Of a stretch of 64,000 nucleotides of DNA, positions 36,891 through 46,476 are shown piece after piece. The notes below the pieces were generated by a model that saw only the letters and a program-made list of their open reading frames with translations, made no database searches and was not told the DNA's origin. The DNA is from Clostridiales bacterium 1_7_47FAA (GTDB lineage Bacteria; Bacillota; Clostridia; Lachnospirales; Lachnospiraceae). The stretch spans positions 211,071-275,070 of the forward strand of contig DS990262.1 of NCBI GenBank assembly GCA_000155435.1, read 5' to 3'. The translations under genes were made by a program, and so were the position numbers. Each line of letters opens with the position of its first letter. The first letter of the stretch is position 1.

Positions 36891-37886
36891 ATGAACGGTA
36901 TTCTAAAAAAGATAAGACAGAGATTCAATGGTTATGGAGTCATCGTGGGCGTTGTCATTGTCATGATGGTAGGAACACTGCTGAACGGGGAATCCTTTCT
37001 GACCATCAACAATATCAGCAACGTGGGGAGGCAGGCAACCATACGGGGCCTTCTGGCATGCGGCATGGCGCTGGTCATCATGTCAGGCTCCATTGACTTA
37101 AGCGTCAGCACTTTGTTTGCATTCAGCGGATTCCTGTCCCTGTATTTCAGCAATTATTCGGCAGTGCTGGCATTCGTGATACCCATGGCAGTGGCGGCAG
37201 GCGTTGGGTTCATCAATGCCACCCTGATTGTAAAAGCCGGCTTTCATCCGTGGATTGTGACCATTGCCTCCCAGCTTGGCATACAGGGAATCCTTCTGAT
37301 GATGACGCGGGGGGATACCTACAAGGCAGTCCATATAAGTCCAGGGTTTGCCACATTCGGCAAAATCATTTTTTTCCGCTATATCAGCATCTATCTGGTG
37401 ATTTTCATCCTGACCTTTGTTGTCTTTGCGGTCCTGTTAAAGAAAAGGTCTGCCTTCAGGAATATCTATGCAGTTGGGGGGAACGAGGAGGCTGCGACCA
37501 TGATGGGTATTAATGTATATAAGACAAGGCTTCTGGCACATATGCTGTGCAGCATGCTGGCCTGTCTGGCCGGAATCCTTCTGGTATCCAGGACAGAGGC
37601 GGCGTACCCCCTGGCGGGCACCAGTTATGAGATGTATGCCATAGCGGCCTGCGCCCTGGGAGGTATCTACCTTACGGGAGGCAGGGGGAAGATCATGGGA
37701 GCATTTGCCGGGGCATGGATCCTGGGCTTCCTGAACAACATTTTCAACATGCAGTCCTATGTGAATCCGTTGTGGGAACAGGTTGTAACAGGGCTGCTGC
37801 TGATTATCGTGGTTTTCTCCCAGTCAGCGAATGCAAAACAGATTTTCAAAAATATAAAGAAAAGCACATCCCGTGTATCTGTGTGA
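36891..37886 (+). CDS. Sugar ABC transporter permease 2
   Basis: A second RbsC-type permease, 331 residues, showing MALVIMSGSIDLSVSTLFA near 60 and ALGGIYLTGGRGKIMGAFAGAW near 260. Start ATG 36891 is chosen because AGAGGTGG lies upstream; the GTG at 36882 is inside that site. Two different permeases suggest a heterodimeric channel. Confidence 0.92.
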   Translation: MNGILKKIRQRFNGYGVIVGVVIVMMVGTLLNGESFLTINNISNVGRQATIRGLLACGMALVIMSGSIDLSVSTLFAFSGFLSLYFSNYSAVLAFVIPMAVAAGVGFINATLIVKAGFHPWIVTIASQLGIQGILLMMTRGDTYKAVHISPGFATFGKIIFFRYISIYLVIFILTFVVFAVLLKKRSAFRNIYAVGGNEEAATMMGINVYKTRLLAHMLCSMLACLAGILLVSRTEAAYPLAGTSYEMYAIAACALGGIYLTGGRGKIMGAFAGAWILGFLNNIFNMQSYVNPLWEQVVTGLLLIIVVFSQSANAKQIFKNIKKSTSRVSV

Positions 37887-37903
37887 GATAGGGAGGGACA
37901 AGG

Positions 37904-39418
37904 ATGGGAAGATATGTAATCGGAGTGGATAACGGAGGAACCTTTATAAAGGCTGCCATGTATGATGAACATGGCAGCATGGTATCCCTGGCAAGGGAAG
38001 CCAGCCGGACCATGATTCCGGAGCCTGGGCGTGTGGAGATTGACCTCAATGAACTATGGGCCATTAACTGCAGATGTATTGCCCGGGTGCTGGCAGAAAG
38101 CGGGGTTCCTGCCGGGGAAGTGGAATGTGTGGGTTTTGCAGGACAGGGTAAAGGCGTATATGCAGTGGATTCCAGCGGTAATGCATTCAGGAATGCCATT
38201 ACATCCTCAGACAACCGGAGCTGGGAGTATACAAAACAGTGGGCGGAGGATGGGACAGTGGATAAGGTACGGCCCATGACCTGCCAGGGGCTTTATACGT
38301 CCCATCCTGTTTCCATCCTGGCCTGGATGAAGGACCATGAGCCTTGGAATTACCAAAAAATCCGGTGGGTATTCTCCATGAAGGATTTCCTGGTATACCG
38401 CATGACCGGGCAGGCTGTGTCGGACTGCTGCAACCAGTCCGGAGGCAGTTTCATGAACCTGTTTACCGGACAGTATGAAAAAAGCATCCTGGAGTATCTG
38501 GGAATATCCGAGGTTTATGAAAAACTGCCGCCCCTGTACCAGCCGGCCGATGTCTGCGGCACTGTCACAAAGGAGGCGGCCGTACAGACAGGCCTTAAAG
38601 CAGGAACACGGGTGGTGGCAGGCATGTTTGACGTTGACGCGTGTTCTGCGGCCATGGGCATGGTGTCCGGTGACCAGCTGTGTATGATGGCAGGGACATG
38701 CAGTGTTAACGCATATCTTGGCAGGAAGCCGGTTACAGACAAAAACATAGGCCTTAATTCCTTATACTGTATACCGGGATATTACTTTATTGAGGAGGGA
38801 TCCAACACTTCCGCAGGGAATCTGGAGTGGGTCATAAAGGCGCTGTACCAGGATGAAGCAGAGGAATGCAGCCGGAATGGGAAACGTGTATATGATCTGT
38901 TAAACCAGGCCGTGGAGGGCATAGGGCCGGAGGATGGTAAAGTGGTGTTCCTGCCATTCTTAAACGGTTCCATGGACAGCAGCAGAAGCCGCGGGGTATG
39001 GCTTGGTATGTCGCCTCTGGATACCAGGGAGCACATGGTGAGGGCAGCTTATGAGGGAGTTGTATTCTCTCACCGGTATCATGTGGAACGGCTTTTAAGG
39101 ACACGGGAAACACCAAGGGCCATCCGGCTGTCAGGCGGTGTCACCAAATCCGATGTATGGCTCCAGATGTTCGCGGACATCCTGCAGCTGCCCATAGAGA
39201 TTGTGGACGGGGCTGAACTGGGGGCAAAGGGAGCGGCCATTGCGGCTGCCATCGGAGCTGGTTTTTACCGCGATTTCATGGAGGCATCCGGGGGGACCGT
39301 GAAGATAAAGAAGGCGGTCATGCCCAACCAGGGCAGGAAGGCTGTATATGATGGGAAATATGGCAATTTTATAAAGACCATGAACGCGCTTCATGGTCTG
39401 TGGGAAGACATATTCTAA
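37904..39418 (+). CDS. FGGY-family carbohydrate kinase, L-xylulokinase-like
   Basis: An ATP-dependent sugar kinase of 504 residues. GVDNGGTFIKAAMYD near residue 6 is the N-terminal phosphate motif and FSHRYHVERL with RLSGGVTKSDVWLQMFAD near 408 is the FGGY C-terminal signature. It resembles E. coli LyxK closely (AGQGKGVYAVD, MFDVDACSAAMG, EEGSNTSAGNLEW), an enzyme that takes L-xylulose and 3-keto-L-gulonate. With the next two genes it parallels the E. coli lyxK-sgbH-sgbU series. Substrate assignment is inference. Confidence 0.85.
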   Translation: MGRYVIGVDNGGTFIKAAMYDEHGSMVSLAREASRTMIPEPGRVEIDLNELWAINCRCIARVLAESGVPAGEVECVGFAGQGKGVYAVDSSGNAFRNAITSSDNRSWEYTKQWAEDGTVDKVRPMTCQGLYTSHPVSILAWMKDHEPWNYQKIRWVFSMKDFLVYRMTGQAVSDCCNQSGGSFMNLFTGQYEKSILEYLGISEVYEKLPPLYQPADVCGTVTKEAAVQTGLKAGTRVVAGMFDVDACSAAMGMVSGDQLCMMAGTCSVNAYLGRKPVTDKNIGLNSLYCIPGYYFIEEGSNTSAGNLEWVIKALYQDEAEECSRNGKRVYDLLNQAVEGIGPEDGKVVFLPFLNGSMDSSRSRGVWLGMSPLDTREHMVRAAYEGVVFSHRYHVERLLRTRETPRAIRLSGGVTKSDVWLQMFADILQLPIEIVDGAELGAKGAAIAAAIGAGFYRDFMEASGGTVKIKKAVMPNQGRKAVYDGKYGNFIKTMNALHGLWEDIF

Positions 39419-39439
39419 AATGAAAAGGAGAAAAGGGAC

Positions 39440-40072
39440 ATGGAATTACAGGTTGCACTTGATTGCAGGGATTTATCAGAGGCATTGGCGGTAATGGAGG
39501 AAATCTATCCATACGTGGATATCGCCGAATTGGGAACGCCGCTTATGTATAACGAGGGAACCAGGGCTGTCAGGGAGATGAAGAAAGCATTTCCGGACGT
39601 GAAAGTGCTGGCTGATATGAAACTTCTGGACGGAGGATATGACATTGCCAAGATTGCATATGAGGAGGGAGCGGATATTGTCACGGTAGCCGGGGTCACC
39701 AATGATTCTGTGATTGCCAGGGCAGTGGAGGCCGCCAGGGAATTTGGAAAAGAGTGTTTTGTGGACCTGATTTCCGTGGACGATATTGTGCAGCGTGCAG
39801 CGGAGGTGGACGCCCTGGGGGCAGACTGTATCGGCGTACATACCTCACATGATACCATTGCTGGCGGGAACCAGGCGCCCACCAAGGATTTAAGCCGGAT
39901 TAAGGCAGTGATAAAGCGGGCCAGGACGTCCATATCAGGAGGGATTAAGGCGGAGTTCATTGACGATATCGTATCCTTTGGACCGGATGTGGTGATTGTG
40001 GGAAGCGGTATCATGCTGGCTGAGGATAAACGGGGGACGGCTAAGATGATATATGAGGCAATCCATGGATAG
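39440..40072 (+). CDS. Hexulose-6-phosphate synthase / keto-gulonate-phosphate decarboxylase family
   Basis: A 210-residue TIM-barrel enzyme of the OMP decarboxylase suprafamily. The metal and catalytic Asp-x-Lys-x-x-Asp is in VLADMKLLDGG. By sequence it looks more like 3-hexulose-6-phosphate synthase (HxlA): MELQVALD, ELGTPLMYNEG, GVHTSHD and SISGGIK. By context, between a LyxK-like kinase and a UlaE-like epimerase, 3-keto-L-gulonate-6-phosphate decarboxylase would be expected. No phospho-3-hexuloisomerase (HxlB) is in view. The reaction is therefore either release of formaldehyde from a hexulose phosphate or release of CO2 from a keto-acid phosphate. Confidence 0.8.
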   Translation: MELQVALDCRDLSEALAVMEEIYPYVDIAELGTPLMYNEGTRAVREMKKAFPDVKVLADMKLLDGGYDIAKIAYEEGADIVTVAGVTNDSVIARAVEAAREFGKECFVDLISVDDIVQRAAEVDALGADCIGVHTSHDTIAGGNQAPTKDLSRIKAVIKRARTSISGGIKAEFIDDIVSFGPDVVIVGSGIMLAEDKRGTAKMIYEAIHG

Positions 40073-40150
40073 ATGGCGGGATACTGTGCAAAAATCCGGG
40101 GCAGGATGTGATGTTGCAGGGAACAGTGGCGTGACAGAGGTGTAAGGCAG

Positions 40151-41014
40151 ATGTGCAGATTAGGACATTATTCATTGGGGCTTTATGAAAAGGCCATACC
40201 TATGGGGCTTCCCTTCCGGGATAAGCTGAAAGCCGCCAGGATGGCAGGATATGATTTTGTGGAATTGAGTATCGATGAGACGCCCCAGAAGCTGGCCAGG
40301 CTGGAACTGGGAAACAGTGAGCGTATGGGTGTGATACGGGATATGCATGACACGGGAATTGCATTTCGCAGCATGTGTCTCAGCGGGCACAGGAAGTATC
40401 CGTTGGGAAGCAGCAACAAGGAGACAGAGGCCAGGGGAATGCAGATCATGAAAGAGGCAATCGGGCTGGCCGATGATTTGGGAATAAGGATTATCCAGCT
40501 TGCGGGATATGATGTGTATTATGAAGCCGGGAATGAAGATACCAGACAGAGGTTTGCAGAAAATATATGTAAATCCGTGGAGATGGCTGCTGCGTATGGA
40601 ATCGTCCTGGGATTTGAGACAATGGAAACCGAATTCATGAACACAGTGGAAAAGGCCATGAAATATGTCAGGATGGCTGACAGCAGTTTCCTTACGGTTT
40701 ACCCTGATCTGGGTAACATCACCAATGCCGCGAAAACACATGGAACGGGCGTGGAGGAAGATATACGCAGCGGCAAAGGCCATCTGTGCGCCATGCATTT
40801 AAAGGAGACAAAACCTGGGGTATTCAGGGAAGTGCCTTTTGGAAGGGGCCATGTGGATTTTGAAAATGGAATCAGGACCGCTTGGGAATGCGGGATACGC
40901 AGGTATGTGACTGAATTCTGGGATGTGGGCAGAGGAGAGTGGGAGGAGGACTTAAAGCAGGCAGCGGGTATGATGAGGGGGATACTTGACAGGCAGGTTG
41001 TGATGGAAAGGTGA
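40151..41014 (+). CDS. L-ribulose/L-xylulose-5-phosphate 3-epimerase, UlaE-like
   Basis: A xylose-isomerase-like TIM barrel of 287 residues. It aligns through much of its length with E. coli UlaE: GLYEKAIP, SMCLSGHRKYPLGS near 76, IIQLAGYDVYYEAGNEDTRQRF near 113, VYPDLGN near 181, MHLKETKPGVFREVPFG near 213. The family interconverts L-xylulose-5-phosphate and L-ribulose-5-phosphate. No L-ribulose-5-phosphate 4-epimerase (AraD type) is in this window, so the route to D-xylulose-5-phosphate must be completed elsewhere. Confidence 0.9.
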   Translation: MCRLGHYSLGLYEKAIPMGLPFRDKLKAARMAGYDFVELSIDETPQKLARLELGNSERMGVIRDMHDTGIAFRSMCLSGHRKYPLGSSNKETEARGMQIMKEAIGLADDLGIRIIQLAGYDVYYEAGNEDTRQRFAENICKSVEMAAAYGIVLGFETMETEFMNTVEKAMKYVRMADSSFLTVYPDLGNITNAAKTHGTGVEEDIRSGKGHLCAMHLKETKPGVFREVPFGRGHVDFENGIRTAWECGIRRYVTEFWDVGRGEWEEDLKQAAGMMRGILDRQVVMER

Positions 41015-41088
41015 AAGGGGAGTGGTAAGGCTGCAGATGGAGAGGGGGATATAAGCGGGTTATTTGAATTGGAAGCTTGAATACCTGG

Positions 41089-41122
41089 ATACCGTTGACC
41101 GTTTTTTGGTTAACGGTATTTT
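41089..41122 (+). terminator. Terminator of the sugar ABC operon
   Basis: ATACCGTTGACC pairs with GGTTAACGGTAT around a T-rich loop, then a T-tract; a second T-run follows. Confidence 0.8.
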
Positions 41123-41143
41123 GGACTTTTTTACTTTAAAACT

Positions 41144-41172
41144 TTGACTAATTGGTGTAAATGGGGTAGTAT
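41144..41172 (+). promoter_or_regulatory. Promoter of the NSS transporter
   Basis: TTGACT (41144-41149) and TAGTAT (41167-41172), 17 bases apart. Confidence 0.65.
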
Positions 41173-41243
41173 AATAAAGTGTCTGTCATCCCTGGGACCA
41201 AAGCGGATATGGACCATGAAAATTTACATCTAAAGGAGAAGTT

Positions 41244-42596
41244 ATGAGTAAGCAGAGGAGTAAGGAACCTGCAACGGGAAACGTGCACCAGAACGGCGGC
41301 TTTGGCAGCAGTTTTGGATTTGTGCTGGCCTGCGTGGGTTCTGCTGTTGGAATGGGTAACATCTGGATGTTTCCGTACCGCGTGGGACAGTACGGCGGCG
41401 GGGCATTCCTGGTACCCTATATTTTATTTATTGTATTGTTCGGACTGGTGGGACTGTCTGCGGAATTTGCCATTGGAAGGCGGGCTAAGACCGGGACACT
41501 GGGCGCCTATGAATATTGCTGGAACAGGATAGGAAAAGGCAGGCTTGGATATATCCTGGGCTGGATACCGCTGCTGGGATCTTTGGGAATCGCCATTGGA
41601 TACGCAATCATCGTTGGCTGGGTGGTCCGCGCCCTGGCTGGCTCGGTTACCGGGGCAATCCTGACCGAGGATGCGGCCGCCTATTTCAGCCAGGCCACGG
41701 GGAATTTCGGAAGCGTGCCCTGGCATGTGCTGGTTATTATCATTGCCGCATCCATCCTGATGTTTGGCGCCACAAAGGGGATTGAGAAGATTAATAAGGT
41801 TCTGATGCCTTCCTTTTTTGTCCTGTTTGCCGTTCTGGCAATCCGCGTGGCATTCCTTCCGGGCGCGGTGGAGGGATATAAGTTCCTGTTCACACCGGAC
41901 TGGAGTGATTTACTTAAGGTGGATACCTGGGTCATGGCCATGGGGCAGGCATTTTTTTCATTGTCCATTACAGGGTCAGGTATGATTGTCTATGGAACAT
42001 ATCTGTCTAAGTCGGAGGATATACCAAAGGCGTCCATCCGTACAGCCTTTTTTGATACGGTTGCGGCCATGATGGCAGCGCTGGCCATCATGCCGGCTGT
42101 ATTTGCCTTTGGGATTAAGCCCAATGCAGGTCCGCCCCTTATGTTCATCACCCTGCCCAATGTGTTCCGGCAGATGCCCATGGGCCGTCTGTTTGCAGGC
42201 CTGTTCTTCCTGTCCGTGGCCTTTGCTGGTATCACAAGCCTGATTAACATGTTTGAGGCGGTCAGCGAATCCTGGCAGACCAGGTTCCGCCTGTCCAGGA
42301 AGACGGCGGTTGCCCTTTGCAGCGGGATTGCGCTGCTGGTGGGCATTTTCCTGGAAGCTGAGCCTAATGTAGGTTCATGGATGGATTTCATCACAATAAT
42401 AGTGGTGCCATTTGGTGCCGTACTGGGCGCGGTATCCATCTATTATGTGCTGGGATTTGGGGAAATAGCCAAGGAACTGAAGGAAGGCCGGAAAAAGGCG
42501 CTTGGAAGTTACTTTGGCCCGCTGGCTAAATATGTGTACGTGCCGCTGGCCGTGATTGTGTTTATTCTTGGGATTGTGTATGGCGGAATTGGGTGA
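41244..42596 (+). CDS. NSS-family sodium-dependent transporter
   Basis: A neurotransmitter:sodium symporter-type membrane protein of 450 residues with eleven to twelve spans. The N-terminal sodium-binding block is FVLACVGSAVGMGNIWMFPYRVGQYGGG-like near residues 26-54, and FFSLSITGSGMIVYGTYL near 236 is the other conserved sodium/substrate helix. Bacterial members carry amino acids such as tryptophan, tyrosine or leucine. Single-gene unit between its own promoter and terminator. Confidence 0.93.
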   Translation: MSKQRSKEPATGNVHQNGGFGSSFGFVLACVGSAVGMGNIWMFPYRVGQYGGGAFLVPYILFIVLFGLVGLSAEFAIGRRAKTGTLGAYEYCWNRIGKGRLGYILGWIPLLGSLGIAIGYAIIVGWVVRALAGSVTGAILTEDAAAYFSQATGNFGSVPWHVLVIIIAASILMFGATKGIEKINKVLMPSFFVLFAVLAIRVAFLPGAVEGYKFLFTPDWSDLLKVDTWVMAMGQAFFSLSITGSGMIVYGTYLSKSEDIPKASIRTAFFDTVAAMMAALAIMPAVFAFGIKPNAGPPLMFITLPNVFRQMPMGRLFAGLFFLSVAFAGITSLINMFEAVSESWQTRFRLSRKTAVALCSGIALLVGIFLEAEPNVGSWMDFITIIVVPFGAVLGAVSIYYVLGFGEIAKELKEGRKKALGSYFGPLAKYVYVPLAVIVFILGIVYGGIG

Positions 42597-42627
42597 ATGA
42601 TGTTACTGTATGGATATTGCGGGAATG

Positions 42628-42667
42628 CCGCGGCCTGGGTGGGAAGTATCCGGGCCACGGTATTTTT
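42628..42667 (+). terminator. Terminator after the NSS transporter
   Basis: ATGCCGCGGCCTGG pairs with CCGGGCCACGGTAT, followed by TTTTTG. Confidence 0.7.
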
Positions 42668-42824
42668 GTATCTATTACGCTGCCTTCATTCAGTGGCAGC
42701 TTATCTGCATGAATAAGTATCCATTCATTAAAATGCCGTACAACCAGCATGCGAATCAAAAAGTAAACCGTTAATGCTACCAGAAATCCATACAGAACCC
42801 ACCGCAATTTGCATAACCGCGTCA

Positions 42825-42854
42825 TTGACAGATATTGGGGATAAGCCGTATAAT
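42825..42854 (+). promoter_or_regulatory. Promoter of the DUF6465 gene
   Basis: A perfect TTGACA (42825-42830) and a perfect TATAAT (42849-42854) separated by 18 bases; probably a strong constitutive promoter. Confidence 0.75.
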
Positions 42855-42891
42855 TTTCATAGAAAATGTATAAACGAAAAGAGGAAATGGA

Positions 42892-43293
42892 ATGGCAAGA
42901 CCGAGAAGGAATACAGCTGCGGCTGCAGCAAAAGTGGATACAGCGGAGACTGTGCAGGCAGTTAAGGAAGAAAGCGCCGTGTGTGCTGCTGGGGAGAAGG
43001 GCGCTGTCAGCGCGTCCGGACAGAAAAAGACTGCTTGTGTGGCTGAGGAGAAGAACGATGCCGGTGTGGCTGAAGAGAACACCACCCATGAGGCAGGCAG
43101 AACCGTGATTGTGGAGTTTGCAGGAAAGCAGATAATGGCTAAGGACGTCCTTCAGAAAGCCGAGGAGGCCTATCTGGCGGCCCACAAGGATGTTGAAATC
43201 AAGACTCTGGAGCTTTATATTTCACCAGAGCAGAATGCGGCCTACTATGTGGTGAACGGCGAGGCATCTGAGGATTTTGTGGTTCAGTTATAA
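42892..43293 (+). CDS. DUF6465-like small protein
   Basis: A 133-residue protein with an Ala/Lys/Glu-rich low-complexity N-terminal half and an ordered C-terminal part of about 60 residues (VIVEFAGKQIMAKDVLQKAEEAY, then LELYISPEQNAAYYVVNG). The latter matches my memory of the DUF6465 domain of Lachnospiraceae, a small conserved protein of unknown role. It has its own strong promoter and terminator. Confidence 0.75.
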   Translation: MARPRRNTAAAAAKVDTAETVQAVKEESAVCAAGEKGAVSASGQKKTACVAEEKNDAGVAEENTTHEAGRTVIVEFAGKQIMAKDVLQKAEEAYLAAHKDVEIKTLELYISPEQNAAYYVVNGEASEDFVVQL

Positions 43294-43312
43294 TAAAAAA
43301 GAATGATATGTA

Positions 43313-43354
43313 AAACGCCGCCTGTCCGGGAAAAATTCCTGGCAGGCGGCGTTT
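43313..43354. terminator. Bidirectional terminator
   Basis: AAACGCCGCCTG pairs perfectly with CAGGCGGCGTTT, with a further CCGGGAA / TTCCTGG inside. It serves the DUF6465 gene and the convergent M16 protease gene. Confidence 0.85.
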
Positions 43355-43366
43355 GTGGATTGTAGC

Positions 43367-46300
43367 TCATGGCCGGTAGGCGATGATTTCATCAAAACAC
43401 CCAGCACTCCTTTGGATTGCCCGTTCATTGCCCACTGTCACAATCGGCCCCTGTTCCAGTAAGTCATGGATGATCCGCGATGCCTCGGCCTGGTGCTCCA
43501 GCCGGGCATTTTTAATGTCCGCAATCATAAAGTTAATCTGATCCGTGTCAATTCCAGCCATGGCCCGGCGCATGTACCGCATGCGGTTATTCAGGGTTCC
43601 GGCAGGCGGCAGGGCCTGGGCGTAGGCGCTCAGGATATAGCCGTCCAGGTCCTGCTGTGTCAGGGAAATGTCCATGAGTGCCTTCCCGGTATTGGAGAAC
43701 AGCTCCAGGGTGGACCTGACTTCGGGGTCAGCGGTGCTCCACAAGGTAAAATATCCAGCCGGAATGTAGAAATCGATTCCGCTGTCATATGCCCCGCCCT
43801 GATAGCGTATGGCAGGCTTCAGGTATTTGTCCGCACATGCCATGAGGAAGGGGAGATACCTGCCTTTAAAGCCTGTATTTCCACGGAAATCCCCCATCAT
43901 GCGGGTTTCCTGGGAAGGGGCGTCCACACATATGGCCAGCTTCTGCTTCTGGGGCGGCAGGATGAAGGCCGTGTACTGGGCCTGCGTGGTGTGACAGGAA
44001 TCCTTGTTTGCCGTGGGATTGGCGGTATCTGACTGTTTGGTATCATGTTCTCTTCCAAGTCTGGTATCATAATCTCTTCCAAGCATACCCAGCTGTCTTA
44101 TGGCTTCCTGTTCCACTTCCCCTAAGGCATCCGGGTTTGCGGAGGCCATGAATGTGAAACGGCTTCCGGATAATATGGCAGTGGAAATATGCCGCAGTGT
44201 GTCTGTTACCTTTCCTGCGTATTCCGGTTCCTCCCTCAGTTTGCTGACCACATCTTTCAGGAAATAATAAACGTCCTGACTGTTGAGCAGGTTCCTGAAC
44301 CTGCACTCCTGCCTGATATAGCCTTCCGCCAGGCTGAAGGACAGGGAGGATGCCATATCAGCCCGGGACAGGTCGTAATCAGGGAGATATTTTTCAAGGA
44401 TACGCAGTATGGTGGGAATGTCATCGTATTCCCCTCCACCTATAATATCCAGGAGGAAATCCAGGCTTTCGGCAAAGTCCGTGGTGAGTCCGTACCAGAA
44501 CACGGTCATCATGGGACGGCTGTCGGCTCCGGCCGCAGAATCCAGATAGAGTTCGTCAAAGGTGCAGTCGTGGAGGTATTCCTGTTCCAGGGTCTTTTGC
44601 TGCTCCACTGTATACCGGCTTGTATCCAGCTCCGTCAGCAGCATCTGATACAGGGACAGGAATTTAAGCTCATCCCGGGGGATAAGGCTTAAATCAAAGT
44701 ATATCTGGTAGCTTCCGACCGCATCCACGCTGGTGGGCGCAGTGTAGCTGGTGATGGTCCCAAATTCCCTTTTTTGAAAAGGAGCACCCGGCCCAGGGGC
44801 CGGAAGGTCTTTTGGATGTATGAGGAAATCCATATTGCCCCAGTCAAGGGAATTCCACTGACGGAAGGACTCCGTGTCCTTACACAGGCAGCGCCGTTCA
44901 TCCATGGACATGGAATCCAGTGTTTCCTTCAGGTATTGTTCTTTTTCTTCCTCCAGTGCTTCTGCCATTCCGGGGCAGGGAACCGTTACGACAACGGCGC
45001 TGGTTTCAGGGGTAAGCGCCCGGGAGGCCAGCATTTTAAGGATGTCCTGGCTGTTGTCACCGGCGAATCTGCGGGAGGCTGTTTCGTAGAGCTGGAAATA
45101 GTCTGTTTTGCCTGTCTGGCTCCAATACCTTCCGATTTCCTCGGAAATGTTAAAGCCCAGATGGGAACCTTCCCTGGTTAATGCATCGCTTAGCCTGTTT
45201 TCCTTCATGGCTGCCTGGTACAGTTCATGGGCAACGCCATGGGCGCTGATTTCCTGCATTGCGGACTGGATGGTACGGCAGAACGCCTCCTTCTGTTCCT
45301 CATCCCCATTCCTCAGACGGAACCGCAGGGACGGGCCGGGCAGGAGAAGGTCCAGATATACCTCCATCACGTTGTTGATTCCGGCTTCCCTTGCGCACCG
45401 GTGCCATGGAGAGGTGTCGCTGTCCAGAATGTCTGTAAATAAATCCCAATATATCAATTCCTCCTGGCTGCTGCCTGTAAGGTCGATGGCATAGTCAATG
45501 ATGGAGGCCTGTTCCCTGGGACTGTCCGAGTATGCAGGACTTTCAGCGGTAAGGGAACGTTTGCCTGGGACGGGCGTCTGGTCCATGGCAGATAACAGGG
45601 AGCGGTGCGTACCTGTATAATGGGACAGGTGTTCCCGGTCAAGGAACTCAAGCACTGCCCGGTAATCCATATCCCCGTAAAGCACCATCAGGCAGTTAGA
45701 GTAGTCATAGCACCGGTTAAATGCCTCTTTCACAAGTTCAAATGTAAGTTCCCTGTAATGGAGATGAAGCCTTCCAAGGAGATTGGAAGAGGGAAGTCCC
45801 GGATACAGGGCTTTTGCCGTGAAGCTGTCGGCATTTTCCTGAAGGTCCGTGAGATGGCCCCAGTCCTCGCTGAGCACAGTGCCCTGTATGGACAGGGGGC
45901 CCTCCGGGTCCTCCAGCTCCAGACGCAGCGCCTCCCGCAGATAGAAATTCTTTTCCTTCAGCGCATCCGGTTCCTCCATACAGCACAGATACACATCCAT
46001 CAGTTTTATGAGCTGTTCCTGGCTCAGCGTACATATGGGGTAACAGGTATATGTATTATCCGTAAGCCCGTTCATGAAGGTGGAATAGCTTTTGCTGTCC
46101 ATGTCAAAGAAAATATCCCGGCTGGGATACTTGCGGCAGGAGGATAAAAGGAGGTGTTCCAGTATGTGGTTGGTGTCGGTCTCGTCAAACTGGGGCGTCC
46201 TATAAATCAGGTTAAACCCCAGTTCCGGGTCATCGTTCTGTATAAATAAAAGCCGGGCGCCGCTGCGGGCGTGGTAAAACTCCACGGTCCGGGCACCCAG

Positions 46301-46372
46301 CATGTGTATGAATCCAAGTTCAGTCACGGTGAATCCTGATACGGTTTCCCCGGTTCCTGGCAAAGATACCAT
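43367..46372 (-). CDS. M16C insulinase-type metalloprotease (PreP-like)
   Basis: A large zinc protease of 1,001 residues that degrades peptides in a closed chamber. The inverted zinc motif is His69-Ile-Leu-Glu72-His73 in TNHILEHLLLSSCRKYP, followed by FFDMDSKSYSTFMNGLTDNTYTCYP, the substrate-binding block of the PreP/Cym1 group. The second half (FTFMASANPDAL, GGAYDSGIDFYIPAGYFTLWSTADP) is the matching inactive half. No signal peptide. The start is the ATG at 46370-46372 behind AAAGGAG; the frame opens 26 codons earlier without a site. A minus-strand promoter, TTGCAA-18-TATAGT, lies at 46406-46435. Confidence 0.93.
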   Translation of the reverse strand: MVSLPGTGETVSGFTVTELGFIHMLGARTVEFYHARSGARLLFIQNDDPELGFNLIYRTPQFDETDTNHILEHLLLSSCRKYPSRDIFFDMDSKSYSTFMNGLTDNTYTCYPICTLSQEQLIKLMDVYLCCMEEPDALKEKNFYLREALRLELEDPEGPLSIQGTVLSEDWGHLTDLQENADSFTAKALYPGLPSSNLLGRLHLHYRELTFELVKEAFNRCYDYSNCLMVLYGDMDYRAVLEFLDREHLSHYTGTHRSLLSAMDQTPVPGKRSLTAESPAYSDSPREQASIIDYAIDLTGSSQEELIYWDLFTDILDSDTSPWHRCAREAGINNVMEVYLDLLLPGPSLRFRLRNGDEEQKEAFCRTIQSAMQEISAHGVAHELYQAAMKENRLSDALTREGSHLGFNISEEIGRYWSQTGKTDYFQLYETASRRFAGDNSQDILKMLASRALTPETSAVVVTVPCPGMAEALEEEKEQYLKETLDSMSMDERRCLCKDTESFRQWNSLDWGNMDFLIHPKDLPAPGPGAPFQKREFGTITSYTAPTSVDAVGSYQIYFDLSLIPRDELKFLSLYQMLLTELDTSRYTVEQQKTLEQEYLHDCTFDELYLDSAAGADSRPMMTVFWYGLTTDFAESLDFLLDIIGGGEYDDIPTILRILEKYLPDYDLSRADMASSLSFSLAEGYIRQECRFRNLLNSQDVYYFLKDVVSKLREEPEYAGKVTDTLRHISTAILSGSRFTFMASANPDALGEVEQEAIRQLGMLGRDYDTRLGREHDTKQSDTANPTANKDSCHTTQAQYTAFILPPQKQKLAICVDAPSQETRMMGDFRGNTGFKGRYLPFLMACADKYLKPAIRYQGGAYDSGIDFYIPAGYFTLWSTADPEVRSTLELFSNTGKALMDISLTQQDLDGYILSAYAQALPPAGTLNNRMRYMRRAMAGIDTDQINFMIADIKNARLEHQAEASRIIHDLLEQGPIVTVGNERAIQRSAGCFDEIIAYRP

Positions 46373-46405
46373 GATATATCTCCTTTCACATGCAAACCTC
46401 ACTAT

Positions 46406-46435
46406 ACTATAGCATTTTGCCCGGGGGTTTTGCAA
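46406..46435 (-). promoter_or_regulatory. Promoter of the M16C gene
   Basis: On the minus strand TTGCAA (46430-46435) and TATAGT (46406-46411) with an 18-base spacer, 34 bases before the start codon. Confidence 0.55.
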
Positions 46436-46476
46436 GGAGTACCTATCCACAAAAACAAGAACCGAAGTGAAGGACG

